Shown: in pieces, positions 32,599-40,356 of the stretch | How the letters are laid out: every line of letters starts with the position of its first letter | Position numbering within the stretch: the stretch's first letter is position 1 | Assembly: GCF_900111375.1 (NCBI RefSeq) | Contig: NZ_FOHB01000003.1 | Span: 1 to 64,000, forward strand | Direction of reading: 5' to 3' | Length of the DNA stretch: 64,000 bases | Source of the DNA: Pedococcus cremeus | GTDB taxonomy: Bacteria > Actinomycetota > Actinomycetes > Actinomycetales > Dermatophilaceae | Program-made: the position numbers and the translations under genes | Notes under the pieces: model-generated | The model's input: only the letters and a program-made list of their open reading frames with translations | Databases searched by the model: none | Told to the model about the DNA's origin: nothing

Positions 32599-33485
32599 CC
32601 ACCACCGTGCCGGCCACTACGTCGTCGGACACCTCGACCCGACGTGGGCTGCAGGTCGCCACCCGCGGCCTCGTGCACATCTACCGGGCCGACGGGCACG
32701 ACGTCGCTGCCCTCTCCGGTGTCGACCTGGTGGTGAACCCGGGTGAGGTGGTCGGCCTGCTCGGCCCGTCGGGGGCGGGCAAGTCCACGCTGCTGACCCT
32801 CTTCGGCGGCCTGATGCGCCCGAGCGCGGGCCGGGTGCTCGTCGGGGAGCACGAGCTGTCGACGATGTCGGAGGCCGAGCTCGACGCGTTCCGGGCCGCC
32901 GAGGTGGGGCTGGTGCTGCAGGGCGCGGCCCGCAACCTGCTGCCCTACCTCAGCGCCCAGCAGAACGTGGAGTTCGCCCAGCGGTCGGCGCGCAGGGCCA
33001 GGCGCGACGTGCCCTCACCCCGCGAGGTGCTCGACCTCGTCGGGCTCGACCGTGCCGCACGGCAGCCGCTGCCGTCGCTGCCCCCGGGCCAGCTGCAGCT
33101 CGCCGCCCTCGCGGTGGCGCTGGCCAGCCGGCCGGGCCTGCTGCTCGGCGACGAGCCGACCAGCCAGCTGCACCACACCTCGCGCGACGTCGTGCTCGAC
33201 GCCCTGCACCGGGTCAACCAGGAGTGGGGCACGACCATCGTCGTGGTGACCCACGACCCCGACGTGGCGGCGCGGCTGCCGCGCACCGTCACCATCCGCG
33301 ACGGCCGGGTCGGCGGCGAGGGACGAGCGGGCGAGGAGTATGCCGTGGTGGCGGCCGACGGGTCGCTGCCCCTTCCGCCCGCTGTCGTGGCGGCCTTCCC
33401 ACCCGGCGCGCTGGTGCGCGTCCACCAGACCGAGGACGGGGTCTGGACCCTGGTACCCGAGGGAGGGGAGGGCCGCCATGGCTGA
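32595..33485 (+). CDS. ABC transporter ATPase with degenerate signature motif
   Basis: A 296-residue MacB/LolD-like ATPase. Walker A is G-P-S-G-A-G-K-S-T near residue 60, Walker B L-L-L-G-D-E-P-T-S, and the H-loop V-T-H-D-P-D. The signature is L-P-P-G-Q-L-Q-L in place of LSGGQ, so its half of the paired ATP sites is probably weak. The family normally uses a homodimer; here a second ATPase with an intact signature follows, suggesting a heterodimer. The C terminus extends about 60 residues past the usual end. GTGA overlap with the permease gene. Confidence 0.92.
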   Translation: MTTTVPATTSSDTSTRRGLQVATRGLVHIYRADGHDVAALSGVDLVVNPGEVVGLLGPSGAGKSTLLTLFGGLMRPSAGRVLVGEHELSTMSEAELDAFRAAEVGLVLQGAARNLLPYLSAQQNVEFAQRSARRARRDVPSPREVLDLVGLDRAARQPLPSLPPGQLQLAALAVALASRPGLLLGDEPTSQLHHTSRDVVLDALHRVNQEWGTTIVVVTHDPDVAARLPRTVTIRDGRVGGEGRAGEEYAVVAADGSLPLPPAVVAAFPPGALVRVHQTEDGVWTLVPEGGEGRHG

Positions 33486-34146
33486 GGTCGAGGTGCCACC
33501 GCTCGTGCTGGACGCCGTCAGCGTCCGCTACGGGTCGGCCGTGGCCGTGGAGTCGGCGAGTCTGGAGGCGTACGCCGGGGAGTTCATCGCCGTGACGGGC
33601 CACAGCGGGGCCGGCAAGTCCTCGCTGCTGTGGGCCGTGGCGGGCGCCGTGGCGGCAGGGGGCTCGGTGCGCCTCGGGGACGCCGAGGTGCGCGACCGCG
33701 ACCACGCCGCGAGCCTGGGGATCGAGGTCATCCCGCAGGGAAGCGCCCTGGCCCTGCTCCTGTCGGCGCGCGAGAACGTCGAGCTGCCGCTGCTGGCCAA
33801 GGGCTTGTCGGTGTCGGACGCCCGCCAGCGGGCCGGGCTGGCGCTGGCCTCGGTCGGCCTCGAGGAGTCGGGGAGCCACCTGGCCGAGGAGCTGAGCGGC
33901 GGCCAGCAGCAGCGCGTCGCGGTGGCGCGGGGCCTGGCCCTGGCCGGGAGGGTGCTGCTGGCCGACGAGCCGACCAGCGAGCTCGACCACGACAACCGCG
34001 AACGGGTCCTGGCGCTGCTGCGGGCCGAGGCCGACCGCGGCGCCATCGTCGTGATGGCCACCCACGACCCGGAGGCCGCCGCGCAGGCCGACGGCGAGGT
34101 CCGGCTCGACGACGGCCGGTGTGAGACGGTGCGCGTCCCGCGTTGA
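33478..34146 (+). CDS. ABC transporter ATPase, second subunit
   Basis: A 222-residue MacB/LolD-like ATPase with intact motifs: G-H-S-G-A-G-K-S-S, L-S-G-G-Q-Q-Q-R-V-A-V-A-R, L-L-A-D-E-P-T-S-E-L-D and A-T-H-D-P. The ATG overlaps the end of the preceding gene by eight bases, so the permease and both ATPases are coupled. Together they probably form one exporter with asymmetric ATPase subunits; substrate unknown. Confidence 0.94.
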   Translation: MAEVEVPPLVLDAVSVRYGSAVAVESASLEAYAGEFIAVTGHSGAGKSSLLWAVAGAVAAGGSVRLGDAEVRDRDHAASLGIEVIPQGSALALLLSARENVELPLLAKGLSVSDARQRAGLALASVGLEESGSHLAEELSGGQQQRVAVARGLALAGRVLLADEPTSELDHDNRERVLALLRAEADRGAIVVMATHDPEAAAQADGEVRLDDGRCETVRVPR

Positions 34147-34155
34147 GGGCCGCAC

Positions 34156-34161
34156 TAGCCT
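34156..34161 (+). promoter_or_regulatory. Leaderless -10 element for the MarR gene
   Basis: TAGCCT, six-base spacer, GTG start codon, only ten bases after the stop of the ATPase gene. Confidence 0.5.
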
Positions 34162-34167
34162 GTCGCC

Positions 34168-34683
34168 GTGCCGAAGCCGATCCGCCTGCCGTTCGACCCC
34201 ATCACCCGGGCCGCTCAGCTGTGGACCCAGCGCTGGGGCCGCACGTCCCAGCCGCTCGCGATGGCCAGCGCGACCTCGATCATGCGGGTGCAGCAGCTGC
34301 TCATCACCGAGTTCGACGCCATGGTCGGGCGGCACGGCCTGACCTTCGCCCGCTACGAGGCGCTGGTGCTGCTGGCGTTCAGCCGTGAGGGCCGCCTCAG
34401 CATGGGCAAGATCGGCCAGCGCCTGATGGTCCACCCGACCAGCGCCACCAACATCGTCCAGCGGCTCGCGGCGCAGGGTTTCGTCGAGCGGGTTCCGAAC
34501 CCGCAGGACGGCCGCGGCGCGCTCGCCGTCATCACCTCCGCCGGTCGCGACGCCATGGAGGCGGCGACCAAGGAGCTGGTGGAGGCGAGGTTCGGCCTCG
34601 AGATGCTGACCCCCGCGGAGCACGAGCAGCTCTTCGACCTGCTGCGCAAGGTGCGCGTCGGCGCGCACGACTTCGACGCCTGA
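34168..34683 (+). CDS. MarR-family transcriptional regulator
   Basis: A 171-residue winged-helix regulator. The DNA-binding part includes ARYEALVLLAFSREGRLSMG, G-Q-R-L-M-V-H-P-T-S-A-T-N-I-V-Q-R-L as recognition helix, and the wing V-E-R-V-P-N-P-Q-D-G-R-G-A-L. A 40-residue N-terminal helix region helps dimerise. It sits between the ABC transporter and the acyl-CoA mutase gene and could control either; the imperfect palindrome in the mutase promoter is one candidate target. The GTG start is set by the leaderless promoter. Confidence 0.9.
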   Translation: MPKPIRLPFDPITRAAQLWTQRWGRTSQPLAMASATSIMRVQQLLITEFDAMVGRHGLTFARYEALVLLAFSREGRLSMGKIGQRLMVHPTSATNIVQRLAAQGFVERVPNPQDGRGALAVITSAGRDAMEAATKELVEARFGLEMLTPAEHEQLFDLLRKVRVGAHDFDA

Positions 34684-34727
34684 CCCGGCCCCACGGCATA
34701 CCCGCTCCGCCCAGCGGCAGAGGTGCG

Positions 34728-34757
34728 TCGACAGATAGTTGGACGTCCTAGTAAATT
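34728..34757 (+). promoter_or_regulatory. Promoter of the acyl-CoA mutase gene
   Basis: A -35-like TCGACA (34728-34733), 18-base spacer and -10 TAAATT (34752-34757), followed by seven bases and the ATG, so the message would be leaderless. This is the best two-part promoter in the window. Confidence 0.6.
34736..34753 (+). promoter_or_regulatory. Putative operator in the mutase promoter
   Basis: TAGTTGGACGTCCTAGTA, an imperfect palindrome around GGACGTCC, lying between the -35 and -10 elements where a repressor would block transcription. The adjacent MarR regulator or the TetR regulator at 36.6 kb are candidate binders. Confidence 0.45.
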
Positions 34758-34764
34758 GGCCCCC

Positions 34765-36537
34765 ATGGCTGAGACCCCCGCTCCGCAGAACCCGTCCACC
34801 AGCGAGGGCGCTGCCCGCTGGCAGGCCCGCTTCGACGCCGCCCGGGCCAAGGGGCAGGTGCGCGACGCCGACTTCACGACGCTGTCGGGGATGGAGGTCG
34901 CGCCGGTCTACGGCCCGGCCGACGGCACCGAGGTGCCCGAGCGGATCGGCTGGCCGGGGGAGTTCCCGTTCACCCGCGGCCTCTACCCGACCGGCTACCG
35001 CGGCCGCGCATGGACCATCCGCCAGTTCGCCGGCTTCGGCAACGCCGTGCAGACCAACGAGCGCTACAAGATGATCATGGCGCGCGGCGGTGGCGGCCTC
35101 TCGGTGGCGTTCGACATGCCGACCCTCATGGGCCGCGACTCCGACGACCCGATGAGCCTCGGCGAGGTGGGCCACTGCGGCGTGGCGATCGACTCGGCCA
35201 AGGACATGGAGGTGCTGTTCCACGAGCTGCCGCTCGAGGACATCACCACCTCGATGACGATCAGCGGCCCTGCCGTGCCGGTGTTCTGCATGTACCTCGT
35301 CGCCGCCGAGCGGCAGGGCGTCGACCTCGGGGTGCTCAACGGCACGCTGCAGACCGACATCTTCAAGGAGTACATCGCCCAGAAGGAGTGGCTCTTCGCG
35401 CCCGAGCCGCACCTGCGCCTGATCGGCGACCTGATGGAGTACTGCGCGCAGAACATCCCGGCCTACAAGCCGCTGTCGGTATCCGGCTACCACATCCGTG
35501 AGGCCGGCTCCACGGCCGCGCAGGAGCTCGCGTTCACCCTCGCCGACGGGTTCGGCTACGTCGAGCTCGGCCTGTCACGCGGCCTCGACATCGAGGCGTT
35601 CGCCCCCGGCCTGTCGTTCTTCTTCGACAGCCACCTCGACTTCTTCGAGGAGATCGCCAAGTTCCGCGCCGCCCGCCGCATCTGGGCCCGCTGGATGCGC
35701 GACGTCTACGGCGCCAAGACCGAGAAGGCCCAGTGGCTGCGGTTCCACACCCAGACCGCCGGCGTCTCGCTCACCGCGCAGCAGCCCTACAACAACGTCG
35801 TGCGCACCGCGGTCGAGGCGCTCGCGGCTGTGCTCGGTGGCACGAACTCCCTGCACACCAACGCCCTCGACGAGACGCTCGCCCTGCCCACCGAGCAGGC
35901 CGCCGAGATCGCCCTGCGCACCCAGCAGGTGATCATGGAGGAGACCGGCGTCGTCAACGTGGCCGACCCGCTCGGCGGCAGCTGGTACGTCGAGGCGCTC
36001 ACCGACAAGATCGAGGGCGAGGCCAACGCGATCTTCGACCGCATCCTCACCCTCGGCGGCAGCGACCTCACGAGCAGGGACACCGACCAGCTCGCCCAGC
36101 TCGTCCGCGACAACACCGGCGTCCGCGACGGCGGCACCTGGCCGATGACCAAGGGCATCCTGCGCGGCCTCGAGGAGGGCTGGTTCATGTCCGAGATCGC
36201 CGAGGCCGCCTTCCAGTACCAGGTCTCGCTCGAGAAGGGCGACAAGAGGGTCGTCGGCGTCAACTGCCACACCGACTCGGTCAGCCACGAGCTCGAGATC
36301 CTGCGGGTCAGCCACGAGGTCGAGCGCGAGCAGGTGGCCACCCTGAAGGAGCGCAAGACCGCCCGCGACGAGGCCGCTGTCCGGGCCGCCGTGCAGCACA
36401 TGGTCGAGGTGGGCCGCACCCACGAGAACATGGTGCCCGCCATGCTCGACGCCGTGCGCGCCGAGGCGACCCTCGGCGAGATCTGCGACGCGCTGCGCGA
36501 GGAGTGGGGCGTCTACCGCGAGCCGGCCCGCTTCTGA
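34765..36537 (+). CDS. icmA: B12-dependent acyl-CoA mutase large subunit, isobutyryl-CoA-mutase-like
   Basis: A 590-residue TIM-barrel subunit of the methylmalonyl-CoA mutase family, ending where the substrate-binding domain ends; the cobalamin-binding domain is absent, so a separate small subunit is needed. The residue contacting the substrate in T-I-R-Q-F-A-G-F is Phe88 and the one in Y-I-A-Q-K-E is Gln206. Methylmalonyl-CoA mutase has Tyr and Arg at these places, while isobutyryl-CoA mutase has Phe and Gln, so the enzyme probably interconverts isobutyryl- and n-butyryl-CoA. His243 in S-G-Y-H matches the catalytic His. No small subunit is encoded in this window. The chaperone MeaB is 10 kb upstream. 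Confidence 0.9.
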   Translation: MAETPAPQNPSTSEGAARWQARFDAARAKGQVRDADFTTLSGMEVAPVYGPADGTEVPERIGWPGEFPFTRGLYPTGYRGRAWTIRQFAGFGNAVQTNERYKMIMARGGGGLSVAFDMPTLMGRDSDDPMSLGEVGHCGVAIDSAKDMEVLFHELPLEDITTSMTISGPAVPVFCMYLVAAERQGVDLGVLNGTLQTDIFKEYIAQKEWLFAPEPHLRLIGDLMEYCAQNIPAYKPLSVSGYHIREAGSTAAQELAFTLADGFGYVELGLSRGLDIEAFAPGLSFFFDSHLDFFEEIAKFRAARRIWARWMRDVYGAKTEKAQWLRFHTQTAGVSLTAQQPYNNVVRTAVEALAAVLGGTNSLHTNALDETLALPTEQAAEIALRTQQVIMEETGVVNVADPLGGSWYVEALTDKIEGEANAIFDRILTLGGSDLTSRDTDQLAQLVRDNTGVRDGGTWPMTKGILRGLEEGWFMSEIAEAAFQYQVSLEKGDKRVVGVNCHTDSVSHELEILRVSHEVEREQVATLKERKTARDEAAVRAAVQHMVEVGRTHENMVPAMLDAVRAEATLGEICDALREEWGVYREPARF

Positions 36538-36589
36538 CCCTTCCCACCGGAGAACGGCAGGGGTATGCCGCGGCGGCCGCCGTCGCGCG

Positions 36590-37246
36590 TCAGCCGGGCT
36601 GGGTGCGGAGCGGGTTCGTCGCCTGCCGCTTGGCGAGGAGCAGCCGGGCGTACGCCACGTCGGAGAGCAGGTCGATGAGCGCGTCGACGAAGGCGGCGTC
36701 CGGCTCACCCGTCGCGAGCGCCCGGTGCAGCACCGCGCCGACGACGACGTCGGCGAGCAGGTCGACGTCGACCATGTCGGGGCGGATCTCGCCGCGGCCG
36801 ATCGCCCGCTCGACGGCCTGGCTCACCAGGGCGTGCAGCCGGGTGGACAGCGACCCGCGCACGGCCCGTCCCACGCCCTCGGGGTCACGGGCCGACTCGG
36901 CGAGCAGCGCGGCATACGCCCCTCCGGTCGACGGCTCGCGCAGCAGGCGCGCCGCCTCGTCGATGCCCGCCCGCATGTCGGCGGCGAGGGAGCCGCGGTC
37001 GCCGGCGTCGATGGTGTCGAAGGTCGCCGCCACGGCGTGCACCGCGAGCTCGACCTTCGACGGCCAGCGCCGGTAGACGGTGGTCTTGGCCACACCCGCC
37101 CGGGCAGCCACCTGCTCCATGGTGAGCCCGCCGACGCCCTGCTCGGCGAGCAGCTCGCGCGCGGCACGCGTGATGGCCTGCTCGGTGGCGGCGTCGCGAG
37201 GCCGCCCGGGGCGACGGTTCGCGGCAGGGGGGTCGGCTGCGGTCAT
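36590..37246 (-). CDS. TetR-family transcriptional regulator
   Basis: A 218-residue repressor. The N-terminal helix-turn-helix reads ITRAARELLAEQGVGGLTME, then Q-V-A-A-R-A-G-V-A-K-T-T-V-Y-R-R-W-P-S-K. The C-terminal domain (75-218) is all helical and resembles the TetR_C_11-type ligand-binding fold. The ATG is preferred; a TTG ten codons upstream would add a poorly conserved leader. A 16-base near-palindrome lies 18 bases before the ATG and is the obvious place for self-control. It converges with the mutase gene and diverges from the membrane protein gene at 37.4 kb. Confidence 0.9.
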   Translation of the reverse strand: MTAADPPAANRRPGRPRDAATEQAITRAARELLAEQGVGGLTMEQVAARAGVAKTTVYRRWPSKVELAVHAVAATFDTIDAGDRGSLAADMRAGIDEAARLLREPSTGGAYAALLAESARDPEGVGRAVRGSLSTRLHALVSQAVERAIGRGEIRPDMVDVDLLADVVVGAVLHRALATGEPDAAFVDALIDLLSDVAYARLLLAKRQATNPLRTQPG

Positions 37247-37263
37247 CCGGCCGATGATGCCAC

Positions 37264-37279
37264 CGTTCGCACGCAAACG
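37264..37279. promoter_or_regulatory. Putative TetR operator
   Basis: CGTTCGC and GCAAACG, inverted with one mismatch around a two-base centre, in the gap between the TetR gene and the divergent membrane protein gene. Confidence 0.45.
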
Positions 37280-37384
37280 ACGTCACCGATTTGGCTCCCG
37301 ACCGGCTCTGGGTCATGGTGGAGGGATGCCGACCGCCCCCACCTGCATGGCGGCCGGCCGTCTCACGTAAGGAAACAGACAGCA

Positions 37385-38158
37385 GTGTCACCTGTGTCCA
37401 AGCGGGCCGCGCTGGGCGTGTTGACCCTCGCGGGCCTCGTGCTGGCCGTCGCCGGCCTGTGGTTCCTCGCCCACCTCGGCCTCTCCGGCACCGGCTCCTT
37501 CAGGGCCACGCCGTCCACCGGCCGCATCGTCGTGCTCGACCCCTCCGTGCTCAACCGGGTCGACAGCCCGGTGACCATCACCGCGAAGGCCAAGGACGGC
37601 GGCGACGTCTGGATCGGTCGCGCCGCGCCCAGCGACGCGCGCTCGCTCGTGGGCAAGGCTGCGGCGACCTCCGTGACCGGGGTGTCGGTCAGCGGATGGC
37701 GGCTCGAGACCGCCGCGCGGGGCACGGGCACCGCCCCCACGCTCGCCGGGGCCGACCTGTGGCGCCAGCAGGTGGCCGGGAAGGGCACGGCCACGCTGGC
37801 CATCAGCCAGACGCACGCCCCCGAGACGGTCGTCGTCGCGACCCGCTCGGGCAAGCCCGCCGACCTGTCCGAGCTGACCCTGACGTGGCAGCGACAGGCG
37901 TGGACGGCCGAGGCCGTCACCGCCCTCGTGCTCGGCCTGCTGCTGATGGCGGGCGGCGTGGCCGGACTGGCGCGTGTGAGGGGAGCGCGCCCGGAGCGCA
38001 CCGAGTCCGACGACCCGACGCCCCCGGAGCGCACTAAGCCCGACGACCCGACGGCCCCGGACACCCGACCTGAGACGACCGAGCAGACCCAGCAGCCAGC
38101 CGGCACGACCGAACCGACCCAGCAGCCCGCCGCCACGTCCGAGGAGGGACGCCGATGA
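37385..38158 (+). CDS. Membrane protein of unknown function with Pro/Thr-rich tail
   Basis: A 257-residue protein: one transmembrane helix near residues 8-30, an external beta-rich domain (35-170), a second helix near 180-200, and a disordered cytoplasmic tail of about 50 residues made of imperfect repeats rich in Pro, Thr, Glu, Asp and Gln (P-E-R-T-E-S-D-D-P-T and Q-T-Q-Q-P-A-G-T-T-E-P). I recognise no family. An AAGGA ribosome-binding site precedes the GTG chosen; a second in-frame GTG three codons later is possible. The stop overlaps the next start (ATGA), so this protein and the lipoprotein that follows are probably made together and may form a complex. Confidence 0.75.
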   Translation: MSPVSKRAALGVLTLAGLVLAVAGLWFLAHLGLSGTGSFRATPSTGRIVVLDPSVLNRVDSPVTITAKAKDGGDVWIGRAAPSDARSLVGKAAATSVTGVSVSGWRLETAARGTGTAPTLAGADLWRQQVAGKGTATLAISQTHAPETVVVATRSGKPADLSELTLTWQRQAWTAEAVTALVLGLLLMAGGVAGLARVRGARPERTESDDPTPPERTKPDDPTAPDTRPETTEQTQQPAGTTEPTQQPAATSEEGRR

Positions 38159-39192
38159 CTCACCTGTTCCGACGCCCCGGGGCCAGTTCCCGTACCGCTC
38201 CTCGCCGTGCCCTGGTCGGCGTGGCCGCGGTCGCGCTGTCGGCGGCCGCCCTCACCGGCTGCGGGCTCGGCGACGCCCTCGTCGGCGTGCAGGACGTCCC
38301 GCGCGAGGTCGGTGACACGGCTCCGGTCAGCGCCGAGTCCGCCGAGACCATCGCCACCCGGGTCCTCACCGACGCCACCCGGGCCCGCGAGGCCACCGGC
38401 GCCGAGGCCCAGCAGCTGCGGGCCAAGGCGCTCACGGGCGCTGCCCTGACCGTGACCAGCGCCGACAGCCGCCTCGCCCGGGCCGGCTCCACCTCGACCG
38501 AGCCGGTGACCAAGGCGACCCCGCCGAAGGTGCTCGGCATCTCGCGCGGCAACAGCTGGCCGCGGGTGATGCTGGTGCAGAGCAGCCGGGAGGACGGCAG
38601 GACCGCCCTCAACGTGCTGGTCTCCGAGAGCGCCAGCGAGCCGTTCAAGCTCGCCTCGAGCGCGGCCATGCAGCCGAGCAGCAGCGTCGCCGCCCTCGAC
38701 AGCCTCGACCAGGGCTCGCCGCTGAACCCCCAGGGCACCGGGCTGGCGGTCGCCCCCAAGGCACTGCTCGAGGAGTATGCCGCGAGCCTGCGCTACCCCA
38801 AGCCGGCGACCGCCGAGCACGTGAGCTCGTCCGACGTCTTCGCCCGGGCCGTGCGTGCCAACGCCAAGTCGCAGGCGGACTCCTTCGCGAAGCTCGCGTC
38901 GCTGCGCCAGACGCACACGGTGCAGCCCGACAACACCGTGGTGATCTCGCTCAGGGACGGCGGCGCGGTGGTCTTCGGCCTCCTCGAGCGCACCGACACC
39001 ATCACGCTGAAGCCCAGCGGGAAGTCGCTGACCCCCAGCGCCGACTTCCAGAAGCTGCTCGGCAAGAAGACGCTGACCAAGAGCGCGCAGATGCACACCT
39101 ACGAGACCGTCGTCTTCACCGTGCCGGCCAAGAGCGGCACGGCGAACCTGGTCGCCGTCGACGAGACGCTGGTCTCCGCCAAGGGCGAGTGA
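38155..39192 (+). CDS. Lipoprotein of unknown function
   Basis: A 345-residue secreted protein with a basic leader of about 18 residues, a hydrophobic core and the lipobox A-L-T-G-C, so Cys36 would be lipidated and anchored to the membrane outer face. The mature part is Ser/Thr-rich, with alternating helical and beta segments and no Cys. I do not recognise the family. Translational coupling to the two-helix membrane protein upstream suggests a shared envelope function. Confidence 0.8.
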   Translation: MTHLFRRPGASSRTAPRRALVGVAAVALSAAALTGCGLGDALVGVQDVPREVGDTAPVSAESAETIATRVLTDATRAREATGAEAQQLRAKALTGAALTVTSADSRLARAGSTSTEPVTKATPPKVLGISRGNSWPRVMLVQSSREDGRTALNVLVSESASEPFKLASSAAMQPSSSVAALDSLDQGSPLNPQGTGLAVAPKALLEEYAASLRYPKPATAEHVSSSDVFARAVRANAKSQADSFAKLASLRQTHTVQPDNTVVISLRDGGAVVFGLLERTDTITLKPSGKSLTPSADFQKLLGKKTLTKSAQMHTYETVVFTVPAKSGTANLVAVDETLVSAKGE

Positions 39193-39213
39193 CCACGGCG
39201 CGACGACCTGCGG

Positions 39214-39219
39214 CAGAAT
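39214..39219 (+). promoter_or_regulatory. Leaderless -10 element for the YbbN-like gene
   Basis: CAGAAT, seven-base spacer, ATG. It departs from TAnnnT at the first base. Confidence 0.4.
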
Positions 39220-39226
39220 CGCGGAC

Positions 39227-40237
39227 ATGACTGAGCAGCCGTTCAACGCCAGCGCCCTGCGCGGTGCCGTCGACCTGTCCGGACTCCAGGCCCAGCGCGG
39301 GGGAGCCGGTCGAGCTCCCGCCGCCCGAGCCCAGGGCGCCGGGGCTGGGGCGTCCCCGGCCGCGGGTGGTGCCGGCGTGGCGGCCGGCACGGGCCAGGCC
39401 GGCGGCGGAGCGGCCGGCTCGAACCTCGTCGTGGAGGGCACCGACGCCAACTTCTCCGAAGTGCTCAACGCCTCGGTCAGTGTGCCGGCGGTGCTGGTGC
39501 TGTGGTCGGCGCGGCTCCCGGAGTCGGCGTCCTACCTCGACACCGTGGTGGGTCTCGCCCAGTCCTACGGCGGCCGGTTCCAGGTCGTGTCGGTCGAGGT
39601 CGACGCCAACCCGGGGCTGCTGCGGGCCTTCCAGATCCAGTCCGTACCCGTGACCATCGGCCTCATCCAGGGCCAGCCGGTGCCGCTGTTCGCCGGCATC
39701 CAGGGCGAGCAGGAGATCCGGCCGGTCATCGACCAGCTGCTCCAGCTCGCCGTCCAGCACGGTGTCACCGGTCGCGTCGACGTCGGCGCCCCCGCGGAGG
39801 AGGGTGAGCAGGAGGAGCCGCCGCTGCCCCCGCTGCACCAGGAGGCCTACGACGCCATCGAGCGCGGTGACCTCGACGCGGCGGCCGAGGCCTACCGCAC
39901 GGCGCTGAGGCAGAACCCTGGTGACTCCGACGCCGAGCTCGGGCTGGCCCAGGTCGGCCTCATGCAGCGCACGGCCGGTGCCGACCTGCAGAGCGCGCGG
40001 GATGCGGCCGCTGCCGACCCGGCCGACATCGACGCCCAGACCCTGGTCGCCGACCTCGACCTGCTCGGCGGCCACGTCGAGGACGCCTTCCTCCGGCTCA
40101 TCGACCTGGTGAAGGCGACCAGCGGCGACGACCGCGAGCGGGTGCGCACCCACCTGCTGGAGCTCTTCGCCGTGGTCGGGCCGCACGACGAGCGGGTGCG
40201 CAAGGCGCGCACCTCGCTCATGAGCGCGCTCTTCTGA
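39227..40237 (+). CDS. YbbN/CnoX-like thioredoxin-TPR co-chaperone lacking CxxC
   Basis: A 336-residue protein. A Gly/Ala-rich N-terminal stretch (about 25-65) precedes a thioredoxin fold (about 67-185) in which the active site reads W-S-A-R-L-P-E-S instead of W-C-x-x-C, so it cannot do thiol exchange. The cis-Pro loop S-V-P-V-T-I is kept. TPR-like helices (200-336) follow, with the Q-E-A-Y-D-A-I-E-R-G-D-L-D-A-A-A-E-A-Y start. Related YbbN proteins hold unfolded clients for chaperonins. The 3' end and stop region are duplicated just downstream. Confidence 0.9.
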   Translation: MTEQPFNASALRGAVDLSGLQAQRGGAGRAPAARAQGAGAGASPAAGGAGVAAGTGQAGGGAAGSNLVVEGTDANFSEVLNASVSVPAVLVLWSARLPESASYLDTVVGLAQSYGGRFQVVSVEVDANPGLLRAFQIQSVPVTIGLIQGQPVPLFAGIQGEQEIRPVIDQLLQLAVQHGVTGRVDVGAPAEEGEQEEPPLPPLHQEAYDAIERGDLDAAAEAYRTALRQNPGDSDAELGLAQVGLMQRTAGADLQSARDAAAADPADIDAQTLVADLDLLGGHVEDAFLRLIDLVKATSGDDRERVRTHLLELFAVVGPHDERVRKARTSLMSALF

Positions 40238-40278
40238 GTCCGGCCGATCGGCGCGCGCTGTTCTGGGTCCGGCCGATC
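40222..40278 (+). repeat. Tandem duplication around the stop codon of the YbbN-like gene
   Basis: Two diverged copies of a 28-29 base unit close to GCGCGCTCTTCTGAGTCCGG; the first contains the true stop codon and in the second the TGA has become GGG. A GGCCGATATCTTGCGG word after it repeats part of the unit again. Confidence 0.7.
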
Positions 40279-40356
40279 TCTTGCGGCCGATATCTTGCGG
40301 AACTCGCGGGGACCGACAGGATGAAGGCCGACGGCTGACAGCGAGGAGGCCCCACC

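Noticed and set aside
33289-35493. 734-codon minus-strand frame opposite the second ATPase, MarR and mutase genes
   Set aside because: It crosses three real genes; shadow.
34765-36537. Calling the mutase a methylmalonyl-CoA mutase
   Set aside because: The substrate residues are Phe and Gln, not Tyr and Arg, and there is no B12 domain.
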